59,799 nucleotides of DNA, taken from UBA1181 sp045617845 (lineage in GTDB: Bacteria; Bacteroidota; Bacteroidia; Bacteroidales; Paludibacteraceae). The stretch is from the NCBI GenBank assembly GCA_045617845.1, contig JAZLJL010000035.1:1-59799 (forward strand), read 5' to 3'. Shown in pieces: positions 17,859 to 27,800 of this stretch. Position 1 is the stretch's first letter; every line of letters begins with the position of its first letter. A program made the translations under genes and the position numbers. A model generated the notes under the pieces. It searched no databases, was not told the origin of the DNA, and was given only the letters and a program-made list of their open reading frames with translations.

Positions 17859-18668
17859 TTATTTAGTGAGTGTGACGATGAGCCCTGCGACGGAGACCAG
17901 CACGGAAGTACCCGTAAGCACCTGACTAGTCATGGCGCTGTATCGGCTATTTCGCATCTTCGTACGATTGGGTTCAACATAGAGCACATCGTTTTGTTGA
18001 AGATAGAAATAGGGAGAGTATATCAGGTTCTTATCAGTTAAATCAATTGAATAGACAATTCGTTCGCCCGTTCCCGTCTCACGCATCAATTTGACATTCT
18101 TACGTTTTCCGTAGATAGTCAAGTCACCCGCCAGAGCCAACGCCTCCAGAACATTCACCTTTTCGTTGGTAATCGTATAAGTATTAGGGCGGGCCACTTC
18201 ACCGATGACGGAGATTTTATAATTCACCATTCTGACATTCACCAGAGGTTCATCCTTCAAATAAGCGCCAAGGCGTCCTCTCAAATAGGCTTCAAGTTCA
18301 TTCTTGGTCATTCCACCCACCTTGATGGTTCCAATCACAGGGAAATCTATGCATCCATCGTTTCCGACGAGATATTTCTGCATCACATTCTCACCAATAC
18401 TATTGGAATAGCCGTTAGGGGAGCTGGAAGGGTACATCAAGTTGAACGGCAAAGAAGCCTCCTTGTCGAAAGTGTTCACCGTGATTGTCAACAAATCCTT
18501 CGGTTTGATGCGCGCGTCGTACAAAGAATCCATGGCCGCACGCACCGCGCCATCCTGGTCTTGAAGATAAGCGATTTCTTTGCGGGAGCTACATGAAGAG
18601 AAAACGGCGAGCGCCAAAAGAGCGAATAGCCATCCACAACAACTACCGAATGTATTTCTTCTATTCAT
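17859..18668 (-). CDS. Wza-like polysaccharide export outer-membrane lipoprotein
   Basis: The protein has 269 residues from the ATG at 18668. Longer starts up to 18737 are open but would put 23 residues in front of the signal peptide. The signal peptide ends at the lipobox FSSC. The export (Poly_export) domain follows, with IKPKDLLTITVNTFDKEAS and YLVGNDGCIDFPVIGTIKVGGMTKNELEAYLRGRL. Then comes a SLBB-type domain with VNVRMVNYKISVIGEVARPNTYTI. A final hydrophobic segment may cross the outer membrane. It forms the exit channel with the Wzc-like protein. It is the first gene of the polysaccharide operon. Confidence 0.93.
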   Translation of the reverse strand: MNRRNTFGSCCGWLFALLALAVFSSCSSRKEIAYLQDQDGAVRAAMDSLYDARIKPKDLLTITVNTFDKEASLPFNLMYPSSSPNGYSNSIGENVMQKYLVGNDGCIDFPVIGTIKVGGMTKNELEAYLRGRLGAYLKDEPLVNVRMVNYKISVIGEVARPNTYTITNEKVNVLEALALAGDLTIYGKRKNVKLMRETGTGERIVYSIDLTDKNLIYSPYFYLQQNDVLYVEPNRTKMRNSRYSAMTSQVLTGTSVLVSVAGLIVTLTK

Positions 18669-18768
18669 CAAATTGCATTTTTTAATCATCAAGGCGAATC
18701 GGAACACGATTATGCCCATTTCCTTGCGAATATACAATTTTTACACATCAATAAAAAGACATTTCAAA

Positions 18769-18803
18769 CAAAAAAACGACGGGAATCGTAAAAATCCCGT
18801 CGT
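18769..18803 (-). terminator. Intrinsic terminator after dedA
   Basis: Minus-strand stem ACGACGGGA/TCCCGTCGT (nine perfect pairs, arms at 18795-18803 and 18776-18784) followed by seven T. It separates dedA from the polysaccharide operon. Confidence 0.9.
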
Positions 18804-18827
18804 CTCGAATAAGTTATATGATGGACA

Positions 18828-19445
18828 TCATTTCTTTTTTTTCGACTTAATAATCAAAACAGCGACAAAGATTACAAAAAGGATGATACCGCCCGCAGCC
18901 AAATAGGGTTTATACATGGCCACTTTATCAGCAAGTTCATCCTTAGGCACAACACCATGTAAGCCATAGCCTATCGCCGCGAGGATAGAATTCCAAACAA
19001 AAGCGCCCAAGAATGTGAAGAGCACGAATGTATGGAGTTTCATTTTCGACAAACCCGCAGGTATGGAGATCAATTGACGGACGGCAGGCACCATACGTCC
19101 GACCAATGTGGAAGAAACGCCATGCTCCCTAAAATAAGCCTCGGCATGCTCCATTTTTTCCTTAGAAAGCATACAAAGGTGTCCGAACTTAGTGTCGACG
19201 AACCAATAGACGAACTGACGACCCAACGTATAAGCCAGCACATAGTTGATTAACGCACCCAAAATAGCGCCCACAGAAGCGGAGCAAACCACGCCAATGA
19301 CATTTAATTCACCGGCTGCGGCCTTATATGCGGCAGGAGGGACGACAATTTCCGAAGGGAAAGGGATAAAAGAGCTCTCTATGGTCATCAAAAGAGCTAT
19401 GGTCCAATAATTCAAATTATCAAGACACCATTGAAGAATTTCCAT
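18828..19445 (-). CDS. DedA family inner-membrane protein
   Basis: The protein has 205 residues with several membrane helices. DedA-family features are ESSFIPFPSEIVVPPAAYKAA near the N-terminus, GALINYVLAYTLGRQF, and GRMVPAVRQLISIPAGLSKM with the conserved Arg and Gly residues. DedA proteins belong to the SNARE-associated/VTT group. Some recycle undecaprenyl phosphate or other lipids across the membrane, which would suit its place next to a polysaccharide locus, but this is inference. The end is Lys-rich (KSKKKK). A terminator lies on each side, and the one upstream ends five bases before the start codon. Confidence 0.92.
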   Translation of the reverse strand: MEILQWCLDNLNYWTIALLMTIESSFIPFPSEIVVPPAAYKAAAGELNVIGVVCSASVGAILGALINYVLAYTLGRQFVYWFVDTKFGHLCMLSKEKMEHAEAYFREHGVSSTLVGRMVPAVRQLISIPAGLSKMKLHTFVLFTFLGAFVWNSILAAIGYGLHGVVPKDELADKVAMYKPYLAAGGIILFVIFVAVLIIKSKKKK

Positions 19446-19449
19446 ATCA

Positions 19450-19489
19450 CAAAAAAAGAAAGGCCAAACGCATTACACGTCTGGCCTTT
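19450..19489 (-). terminator. Intrinsic terminator after pgi, directly before dedA
   Basis: Minus-strand stem AAAGGCCA/TGGCCTTT (arms at 19482-19489 and 19459-19466), then C and seven T (19457-19451). The T-run ends only five bases before the dedA start codon at 19445. Confidence 0.85.
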
Positions 19490-19499
19490 ATTATTAAAA

Positions 19500-20861
19500 T
19501 TATTTATTCAATCTAGCTTGGATAGCCTCAGTCTCTTTCTCATAACCTGGCTTACCGAGCAAAGCGAACATGTTCTTCTTGTAAGCCTCAACACCTGGTT
19601 GGTTGAATGGGTTCACGCCGAGCAAGTAACCGCTGATACCGCAAGCCTTCTCGAAGAAGTAGAACAATTGACCGATATAATATTCATTCAATGAAGGCAT
19701 ATCGATGTGCAAGTTAGGAACTTGTCCGTCCACGTGAGCCAAGACAACGCCCAACTCAGCCATCTTGTTCACCTCGTCGACACGCTTGCCAGCCAAGAAG
19801 TTCAAGCCGTCCAAGTTTTCCTTGTCCTCAGGAACGACCACCTTCTTGTTAGCTCTCTTGATAGAGATAACAGTCTCGAAGATAGTGCGCTCGCCCTCTT
19901 GGATCCATTGACCCATAGAGTGGAGGTCAGTAGAGAAGTCAACAGCGGCAGGGAAGATACCCTTCAAGTCCTTACCCTCAGACTCACCGTAGAGTTGTTT
20001 CCACCATTCGCCGATGAAGTGCAATTTAGGGTGGTAGTTCACCAAGATCTCGATTTTCTTACCCTTCTGGTACAACTCGTTACGGACAGCGGCGTATTGA
20101 GCGGCAGGGTTCTTTGCGAAAGGAACGTCGATGTTGCACATTTCCTGCATCTTCTTAGCGCCAGCGACCAATTGCTTGATGTCGAAACCAGCGACAGCGA
20201 TAGGCAACAAACCTACCGGAGTGAGGACAGAGAAACGGCCGCCCACGTTATCAGGGATAACGTAAGTCTCGTAACCCTCTTGGGTAGCCAATTTGCGGAG
20301 CGCACCCTTAGCGGCGTCAGTAACAGCCACGATACGGTTCTTAGCCTCAGCCTTACCGACTTGCTCCTCCAATTGAGTCTTCAAGATACGGAACGCCAAA
20401 GCGGTCTCGGTAGTTGTACCGGACTTGGAGATATTGATGATACCAAATTGTTTTCTTTTCAAGAAAGAAGAGAGCTCAGCCAAATAATCCTCGCTGATGT
20501 TGTTGCCAGCGAAAACGATAGCAGGGTTCACCTTGCTCTTAGAATAAGCAGCGAAAGCGTTTGACAAAGCCTCGATGACAGCACGGGCGCCCAAGTATGA
20601 GCCACCGATACCAGCTACAACGACAACATCGCAAGACTTTCTCAATCTGTCAGCCGTAGCGATGATCTTGTTCAAGAAATCGTCATCCAAAGAAGATGGC
20701 AAAGTCAACCAACCCAAGAAATCGTTACCCTTACCTTTACCGAAGTGCAACATTTCCTGACACTCTTTTACCTTAGCCTCATAAGCTGTGATGCATGGCT
20801 TTGAGATGTACAAGCCCTCACAAGCGAATGCGTTTTCAATGTTCAACTTAATGTTTTCCAT
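19500..20861 (-). CDS. pgi: Glucose-6-phosphate isomerase
   Basis: The protein has 453 residues, the normal length for the short bacterial group. It interconverts glucose 6-phosphate and fructose 6-phosphate in the cytosol. VVVAGIGGSYLGARA and INISKSGTTTETALAFR form the phosphate-binding region; VGGRFSVLTPVGLLPIA matches the family signature. GESEGKDLKGIFPA and the C-terminal NPFNQPGVEAYKKNMFALLG complete the active site. It follows gpsA after 39 bases, in the apparent lysS-gpsA-pgi order. It also supplies fructose 6-phosphate for the sugar nucleotides used by the nearby polysaccharide locus. Confidence 0.97.
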   Translation of the reverse strand: MENIKLNIENAFACEGLYISKPCITAYEAKVKECQEMLHFGKGKGNDFLGWLTLPSSLDDDFLNKIIATADRLRKSCDVVVVAGIGGSYLGARAVIEALSNAFAAYSKSKVNPAIVFAGNNISEDYLAELSSFLKRKQFGIINISKSGTTTETALAFRILKTQLEEQVGKAEAKNRIVAVTDAAKGALRKLATQEGYETYVIPDNVGGRFSVLTPVGLLPIAVAGFDIKQLVAGAKKMQEMCNIDVPFAKNPAAQYAAVRNELYQKGKKIEILVNYHPKLHFIGEWWKQLYGESEGKDLKGIFPAAVDFSTDLHSMGQWIQEGERTIFETVISIKRANKKVVVPEDKENLDGLNFLAGKRVDEVNKMAELGVVLAHVDGQVPNLHIDMPSLNEYYIGQLFYFFEKACGISGYLLGVNPFNQPGVEAYKKNMFALLGKPGYEKETEAIQARLNK

Positions 20862-20900
20862 TCTAATATTTTTTAAATAAATGTTGTAATCAAATATAAA

Positions 20901-21905
20901 TCAACGAAGCAAGCCAGTCAGCACCTTAATTTCTATGGCTGGAGAAATCTTTCCGTAGAGGATATTGTAGACGGAATCCATGATAGGCATATTCACATGA
21001 TAGTTCTTATTAATCTCATGGATACATTTGGTACCGTAATACCCCTCGGCGATCATCTCCATCTCGACTTGAGCCGTCTTGACGGAGTATCCTTTCCCGA
21101 TCATGGTTCCGAAGGTACGGTTTCTACTGAACTTGGAATAGCTGGTCACCAACAAATCGCCCAAGTAAGCGGACTCCGCGATGTTACGTTGGTTTTCGTT
21201 CACTATGTTCAAGAAACGGTGCATCTCCTGGATAGCGTTGGAGATCAACACCGCCTGGAAGTTGTCTCCATATTTCAAGCCATGGCAGACACCCGCCGCG
21301 ATCGCATAGACGTTCTTAAGCACGGAAGCATATTCCAGACCTATAATGTCGTCCACCGTGGAAGTCCTCACATAATTGTTCTGCAACATATTAGCGAAGA
21401 GTTTGGCGTTTTCACGCGAGACACCGCCAATCGTCAGATAAGAGAGTCTATCCATCGCCACCTCCTCGGCATGAGAAGGGCCGGAGATGACCAAGAGATT
21501 ATCATTAGGGACGTTATAGATTTGGTGGAAATATTCCGACACGGTAAGATTCTCGTCCGGCACTATACCTTTGATGGCAGAGACGACGATTTTATTCTTT
21601 AAAGAAGCGCGCAGTTTCTTCAAATGTTGTTTCAAGAAAGGAGAAGGAGTGGCAAATATCAGGATATCAGATTGTTTAACCACATCGTTTATATTGCTTG
21701 AAAAGCTAATCCTATCCAAATCGAAAGGCACCATGGAAAGATATGCGGGATTATGGCCCATCTCCATGAAGTCGTCGATTTGGTCCTGCCTACGCATGTA
21801 CCAATTAATATGACGACCTCTATTCGCCATACAAATCTTCGCGATAGCGGTAGCCCAGCTTCCGCCACCCATCACGGCAATCCTTGGTTCTTCTTTTACG
21901 TCCAT
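20901..21905 (-). CDS. gpsA: NAD(P)-dependent glycerol-3-phosphate dehydrogenase
   Basis: The protein has 334 residues. It reduces dihydroxyacetone phosphate to glycerol 3-phosphate for phospholipid synthesis. The N-terminal Rossmann motif is AVMGGGSWATAIAKI. ISGPSHAEEVAMDRLSY and the catalytic-Lys region LEYASVLKNVYAIAAGVCHGLKYGDN are visible, as is the substrate-binding SRNRTFG segment. The gene starts three bases after the lysS stop, so the two are co-transcribed. Nothing unusual is seen. Confidence 0.97.
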   Translation of the reverse strand: MDVKEEPRIAVMGGGSWATAIAKICMANRGRHINWYMRRQDQIDDFMEMGHNPAYLSMVPFDLDRISFSSNINDVVKQSDILIFATPSPFLKQHLKKLRASLKNKIVVSAIKGIVPDENLTVSEYFHQIYNVPNDNLLVISGPSHAEEVAMDRLSYLTIGGVSRENAKLFANMLQNNYVRTSTVDDIIGLEYASVLKNVYAIAAGVCHGLKYGDNFQAVLISNAIQEMHRFLNIVNENQRNIAESAYLGDLLVTSYSKFSRNRTFGTMIGKGYSVKTAQVEMEMIAEGYYGTKCIHEINKNYHVNMPIMDSVYNILYGKISPAIEIKVLTGLLR

Positions 21906-21908
21906 AAA

Positions 21909-23633
21909 TCAGATTTTGCTGACCCACTCCGCAACCTGTTCACGGGTAGGATTAACCAATTCGAGTTTGAACTTCTTGTTCAAACCACATATATCCTGAT
22001 GGAACTTATTCGGGTTGACATCCTTCAGTTGGGAAACCGTAAGGATACCAGCTTTCTGAACGACAGCCACCCACTCCTCAGGAATTCCCAAGGCGGTGAA
22101 CTTAGCGACAGGATCTTTCACTTGGGCCTTCTCCGGTTTCATTTGAGGGAAGAAAAGCACCTCTTGGATGGTTGTCTGGCCCGTCATCAACATGACGAGA
22201 CGGTCGATACCGATACCGATACCGGAAGTCGGAGGCATACCATATTCCAAAGCGCGGACGAAGTCCTGGTCGATGAACATAGCCTCGTCGTCACCCTTTT
22301 CGGACAATCTGAGTTGTTCCTTGAAACGCTCCATCTGGTCGATAGGGTCATTAAGTTCGGAATAAGCGTTCGCCAACTCCTTACCATTCACCATCAATTC
22401 GAAGCGCTCCGTCAAACCTGGTTTGCTGCGGTGCATTTTGGTGAGAGGGGACATTTCGACCGGATAGTCGGTAATGAAGGTAGGTTGGATATAAGTTCCT
22501 TCACAGAACTCGCCGAAAATCTCGTCGATGAGTTTTCCCTTACCCATCGTATCGTCGATTTCCATCTTCAAAGCCTTGCAAACCTCACGGATTTCCTCCT
22601 CGCTCTTGCCGTTCAAGTCATAACCCGTTTTCTCCTTGATAGCGTCAAGGATAGGCAAACGACGGTAAGGAGCCTTGAAATTGATGACATTGTCGCCCAC
22701 CTTAGACTCGTAGCAGCCGTTAGCGGCGAAGCAAATCTTCTCGAGCAATTGTTCGGTGAAAGACATCATCCAATTATAATCCTTATATTGCACATAAAGT
22801 TCCATACAAGTGAACTCCGGGTTGTGGGTACGGTCCATACCCTCGTTACGGAAGTTCTTGCCAATTTCGTAGACACCCTCAAAACCGCCCACGATCAAGC
22901 GTTTCAAGTAAAGCTCCGTAGCGATACGGAGGTAAAGGTCCACGTCCAGCGTGTTATGGTGGGTGATGAATGGGCGGGCACTTGCGCCGCCGGCGATTTG
23001 CTGAAGGATAGGAGTCTCGACCTCCATATATCCAGCCTCATCGAGGACACCCCTCAAAGTCTTGTAAACTTTGGAACGTTTGACGAATATATCCTTGACG
23101 CCGTCGTTGACCACCAAGTCGACATAACGTTGGCGATAGCGGAGTTCAGGGTCGTCGAAGGCGTCGTAAGCGACGCCATCCTTATACTTTACGATAGGTA
23201 GAGGGCGGAGAGATTTGCTCAGCACGGTCAACTCAGCCGCATGAACGGAAATTTCGCCCATTTGAGTGCGGAAAACATAACCTTTAACACCCACGAAGTC
23301 TCCGATATCAAGTAATTTCTTGAAAACGACATTATACATGTCCTTGTTCTCATCAGGGCATAAATCGTCGCGTGAGATATAGACCTGCACACGGCCCTTG
23401 CTATCCTGAATTTCCATGAATGAAGCCTTACCCATGATACGGCGGCTCATGATACGTCCGGCAATCGTGACATCCTTGCGGGGAGCGTCATCAGAGAACT
23501 CGTCCTTTATGTTCGTGGAATAATCCGTTACTACATATTCTGCGGCAGGATATGGGTCGATGCCCATCGCGCGCAACTCCTTTAGGCTCTCTCTCCTAAG
23601 GATTTCCTGTTCACTCAAATCCAATAAGCTCAT
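21909..23633 (-). CDS. lysS: Lysyl-tRNA synthetase, class II, with C-terminal extension
   Basis: The protein has 574 residues, about 70 more than E. coli LysRS. An OB-fold anticodon-binding domain (residues ~55-165) is followed by the class II core. Motif 2 is FRNEGMDRTHNPEFTCMELY and motif 3 is GIGIGIDRLVMLMTG. Beyond the normal end (EVLFFPQMKPEK) comes an extension of about 70 residues: GIPEEWVAVVQKAGILTVSQL, DICGLNKKFKLEL and a final helix. It resembles a small helical, helix-hairpin-helix-like domain. From memory such a tail is common in Bacteroidetes LysRS. A good -7 promoter box lies 33 bases before the start. Confidence 0.97.
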   Translation of the reverse strand: MSLLDLSEQEILRRESLKELRAMGIDPYPAAEYVVTDYSTNIKDEFSDDAPRKDVTIAGRIMSRRIMGKASFMEIQDSKGRVQVYISRDDLCPDENKDMYNVVFKKLLDIGDFVGVKGYVFRTQMGEISVHAAELTVLSKSLRPLPIVKYKDGVAYDAFDDPELRYRQRYVDLVVNDGVKDIFVKRSKVYKTLRGVLDEAGYMEVETPILQQIAGGASARPFITHHNTLDVDLYLRIATELYLKRLIVGGFEGVYEIGKNFRNEGMDRTHNPEFTCMELYVQYKDYNWMMSFTEQLLEKICFAANGCYESKVGDNVINFKAPYRRLPILDAIKEKTGYDLNGKSEEEIREVCKALKMEIDDTMGKGKLIDEIFGEFCEGTYIQPTFITDYPVEMSPLTKMHRSKPGLTERFELMVNGKELANAYSELNDPIDQMERFKEQLRLSEKGDDEAMFIDQDFVRALEYGMPPTSGIGIGIDRLVMLMTGQTTIQEVLFFPQMKPEKAQVKDPVAKFTALGIPEEWVAVVQKAGILTVSQLKDVNPNKFHQDICGLNKKFKLELVNPTREQVAEWVSKI

Positions 23634-23665
23634 CAGTGTAAAATCTTATAATTATCCAATGTGCG

Positions 23666-23673
23666 CAAAGATA
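23666..23673 (-). promoter_or_regulatory. -7 promoter box for lysS-gpsA-pgi
   Basis: The minus strand reads TATCTTTG here, an exact match to the Bacteroidetes -7 box TAnnTTTG, 33 bases before the lysS start. No TTTG sits at the ideal distance; the nearest is about 14 bases upstream. Confidence 0.6.
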
Positions 23674-23759
23674 CAAAAAAAGTAGACCAAATTGCCGTTT
23701 CGGCAAAAGATTCTATCAAATAGGCATATAAAAAGGGGGAATAGCGGTAAATAGCATGT

Positions 23760-23797
23760 AAAAAAAACGCCGGCGGGGCCCAAAAGCACCGTCGGCG
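23760..23797 (-). terminator. Intrinsic terminator after the PorP/SprF-like gene
   Basis: A GC-rich minus-strand hairpin (about 12 pairs, two mismatches, between 23768 and 23797) runs into eight T. It lies about 27 bases after the PorP/SprF-like stop codon and closes the adhesin operon. Confidence 0.85.
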
Positions 23798-23824
23798 AAT
23801 ATGGAGAGGGATCCAGCCTGTCGA

Positions 23825-24805
23825 TTACCAATAAACGACCGGACAAGGATATTTGTCCTTCACACGGATCACATAGATCATGTTCAACTCATGCGACCAC
23901 GAACCGTTCTTCTTCTTACGGGAAGTGAAGATGTCATAGACATAATTGGCTTGGAAACTACCGAACTGCACACCCGCCGTAACGGAAGGAGTATGGATCT
24001 CATCGAGGTCCGTACGATAAGAGGCGCCGATCAACAGAGGGGAAATCAAAGCGCAAACACTCACATAGAAGTTCTGGAAGACATCCTGTTTCTGGTAGTT
24101 GACCGTAGCGAACAAATAGTTACTGGAGAGGTCATCACGGCTGAACAAACCATTTTTGTACCGGAGGTCATGGAAATAAGTCGCATGCAACACCAATTTA
24201 CGTTGCAATTGGTTATCCGGCTTATCCAAGAAACCGTTTTTCGGTTCGCCGATATGGTAGATGGCGACACCAGCCGTCAATTTATTGTCAATCACATAGG
24301 AACCACCCGCGGAGAAATCAGGGAACACGCGGGAATCGTTCTGAATGTTTTCGAGCGTCTCGTTAGTCACCTCCCTATAATACGGGTTGTATTGGTCCTC
24401 GAAAACGAAACCGTCGCCCAAGAAATTAGCGTAGATGGAAGCTTGGACACCCAAGCGGACGAACTGATGTTCGGTCGTGCGGATCGTGTGGGAATAGATG
24501 AAGTCGAAATCGTTGATTTGGTAAGTACCAGCGGCCATATTATCATAGGAATATGCGAAACCGACAGAGCACATCTGCTTATAGAAGTTCTGGTCATAAG
24601 AGAAACGCAACGTGTGGTACTTGTTACCCAACGCAGGCCATTGTTGGCGATAGTTCAAGCCAAAACGGATAGCGTTCGCACCACCTGCCAGAGACGGGTT
24701 CAAACTAAACGGCACATTGTTATGGTTCGAGAATGAATAATCCTGGGCATAAGCGCCAGTAAACGAACAAACAGCCAATAGTATTCCTATAAAATATTTC
24801 TTCAT
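23825..24805 (-). CDS. PorP/SprF family outer-membrane protein linked to T9SS
   Basis: The protein has 326 residues with a signal peptide ending GAYAQDYS. PorP/SprF features are the N-terminal FSNHNNVPFSLNPSLAGGANAIRFGLNYRQQWPAL. They are followed by alternating beta segments and the DFSAGGSYVIDNKLTAGVAIYHI block of this beta-barrel family. In Flavobacterium johnsoniae SprF is needed to secrete or attach the type B T9SS cargo SprB, whose gene is adjacent. Here the gene starts six bases after the stop of a large type B cargo, the same arrangement. The protein is probably the dedicated partner of that adhesin in the outer membrane. Confidence 0.93.
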   Translation of the reverse strand: MKKYFIGILLAVCSFTGAYAQDYSFSNHNNVPFSLNPSLAGGANAIRFGLNYRQQWPALGNKYHTLRFSYDQNFYKQMCSVGFAYSYDNMAAGTYQINDFDFIYSHTIRTTEHQFVRLGVQASIYANFLGDGFVFEDQYNPYYREVTNETLENIQNDSRVFPDFSAGGSYVIDNKLTAGVAIYHIGEPKNGFLDKPDNQLQRKLVLHATYFHDLRYKNGLFSRDDLSSNYLFATVNYQKQDVFQNFYVSVCALISPLLIGASYRTDLDEIHTPSVTAGVQFGSFQANYVYDIFTSRKKKNGSWSHELNMIYVIRVKDKYPCPVVYW

Positions 24806-24811
24806 TATATT

Positions 24812-27800
24812 CTATTTTAGAATTGATACATAACCTTTCTTTTCTCCGCTCTTGCCTATGCCCTTGTAGTTACTGTAATAATTCACATTCCAGCCATAGA
24901 CTTCGTTCGGACAAGGGTGACCGTTCAAATCATTTCCATCCCATTCGTCATCGATGCTATCGCCTTCGAAAACCGTCTGGCCTAGTCTATTATAGATATT
25001 GAAATGGAAATCCTCGATATGCTCACCACCCAGGAAACGGAACACATCATTCAACCCATCTCCGTTAGGCGTAAACACATTCGGCGCCCAAAAGTCCTTC
25101 CAAACATACACATACCCTGAATGCTGGAACACACATCCATCTTCGGTACGAGCCCTCATATACACTCTGAATGAATCCTCTGTGACAACATCCACATCTT
25201 TGTACGTATAAACGACATCCTCTCCCTCGAGAACATCAGATCCATCTCCGGGATCCCACGACCAAAGTGTGTTTTTCGGGAAGAAGCCTCTGAAATGGAC
25301 CGTCGGATCCTCCTTCTCAATGACAGGAGGAAGAATCTGGAACGTCATCTCATTGTGGTCTTTAGGTTTAATCCACATAGAGTCGGTTCCTTGGCATCCA
25401 TATTCATCGGTACCTACCACATACACCATCGTAGGCTCTTCTATCAATGCATCCAAATCGTAAGACGATGTCCCTGAAATAGTTATGTTATAAGGCTCGC
25501 TATTCCACGAATAATAAGAAGCTCCCTCCGCCTCCATTTCGACTTCAGTAGGTTCTCCAGGACAACCCTTCTTACGAACTTCCTTCAAAGATACATTTAA
25601 ATCTGGATAAACCTCGACTTTAATCGTTTTTTTTGCATAACATCCATCAATTAATCTTCCTTTGACCATATAAGTGGCAGAAGTTGACAAAGAATAAGAT
25701 ATTGAAGCAGTGCTATCTCCTGTGGACCAGACATACTCGTCCGCACCGGAAGCTGTCAGCGTAAAGCTCTGATTTTTACATACTGTAGTCTCCCCTATCA
25801 CATTCAAAGTAGGCATCGGACTCACGGTCACATAAATATCTAGCGTGGATGAGCAATCCCCTTCGGAGCCTTTCAATGTAATCAACGCATTATTGGTAGG
25901 CGTGTAGACCAGACGTTCGCCCTCCTGGACGATGGCTTCGTTCTCTTCCCAAGTGTAGTTTGACGCGCCAGCCGCCAAGAGCACGACATCATCGCCTTGA
26001 CAGACATTCGTCTCACCCGTATAAGAAATCACAGGAGGCAAGACAGTATGGACCTTCTTCGTGGCGGTACTAGAACAACCGTGAGAATTCCACGCCCTCA
26101 CCTCGAAAGTTTTCTCTCCCATGACAGGTTCGGTGATTTCCTGTTCGGATTCACCCGTGTTCCACACGAACTGGACAAGGTCGTCACCAGAAGCAGTCAA
26201 AGTAACAGGCGTGTTTTCGCAGACCACATCGAAACCTTCGATAACGAAGAACGGATTCGGGCTTACAGTAAACGGAATGTCCAACTTCGTCGCACAACCG
26301 TTTTCGTTCGTCCCGACCACAGAGACCGTCGACGACAAGGAAGGTTTAGCGAAATATCTATCGCCATCCGTCAAAGCATTCCATACGAAAGAATCGGCGC
26401 CACGGGCAATCAAATTCAACGAATCGCCCATACAAATATCCGTTTTACCATCCACCCAAATAGTCGGAGCAGGGAGAACGGTAATAGGCACATCCAACCT
26501 AGAGGAGCAACCGCCGGTAGTTCCTTCCACCCACACCGACATACTCGTATTCGGCTGCGAAACAAACGAATTGGCAGTCGTCCCATCGCTCCACAAATAC
26601 GAAGAAGCCCCCATCACAGAGAGATTCAGCGCCACACCACGGCATACGGTAGTGACGCCAGAGACGGACAATACCGGCAAAGGGATCACATTCACCTTAA
26701 ACTCACGCTTGGACATACATCCGAACGTAGTATCCGTCCCGACCACCTCGAAAGTAGTCGTCTCGTTCATATAAGTCTGGCAATATTTGCCGATCATACC
26801 ATTGCTCCATTGGAAAACGCAAGCGCCATCCTCGTCGGAAGCGGTCAAATCGACGATTGTACCTTCACACACGCTAGCAGGTCCGTCCACGGTAAAAGAC
26901 GGCACAGGATGGACATTCACCCGATAGGAAGCGGTAGCGACACACCCTTTATCGGAAGAGCCCTTCACATAGAACTCCTGGCTGGAAGTCAGCGTCTTGT
27001 CGACATACCGTTCGATTTCACCCGTACTCCACTCATACGAATCAGCACCTTGCGCATACAAAGAGACCGTCTCGCCCGCACATATCTCATTCTTTCCATA
27101 AATAGCGACCATAGGGACAGGGTTGACAACAATAGGGATCTCCTTCCTTGCCTTACAGGAGCCATTCGTACCCTCTACCCAATACAGAGAAGTATTCAGA
27201 GTAGGCATACGATTGATGACAGCGCCTTCCGTCCCGTCATCCCAAACATACGACTGAGCGCCTTCGACCCAAAGGCTCAACTGCTCGCCCTCGCAGATGT
27301 CATGGTTTCCGAACACCTGTAGATTAGGGGAAGGGACAACAGCCAAAACATACTGAGCCACACCCGCACATCCGTTCGTATCAGTTCCGATAACAGAATA
27401 AGTAGAGGTCTCGGCCGGCGTCACAGTCAAAGAATCGCCGGAATAGACATTCATCCAAAAATAATCGGAAGCTCCGGAAGCTGTCAGCACAGCTTGCTCA
27501 CCCGAGCAAATATTGTTCGGACCAGAGATGGAGACCTCAGGCAACGGATTCACGACGATATTCGCGCATTTGGAAGTCTTGCAACCCGTCTTCGTATAAG
27601 TACCCGTCACACAGTAACTAGTAGACTGCTGCGGCATGAAATTCAAGGTGTCGCCCTCCGTAGCCGTACTCCATACATATTGGTCAGCGTCGCCCCATAC
27701 CCACAACTTGGCAGGAGTATTGAAGCAGACCGAGGAGTCACCCTTTATAAAAACAGTCGGGGAAGAAGAGACACCCACATACACGTCCTTATCATATTGA

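Noticed and set aside
23690..23715. Small palindrome TTGCCG/CGGCAA upstream of lysS
   Set aside because: Short stem without a T-run and upstream of the promoter box; could be an operator but there is nothing to support it.
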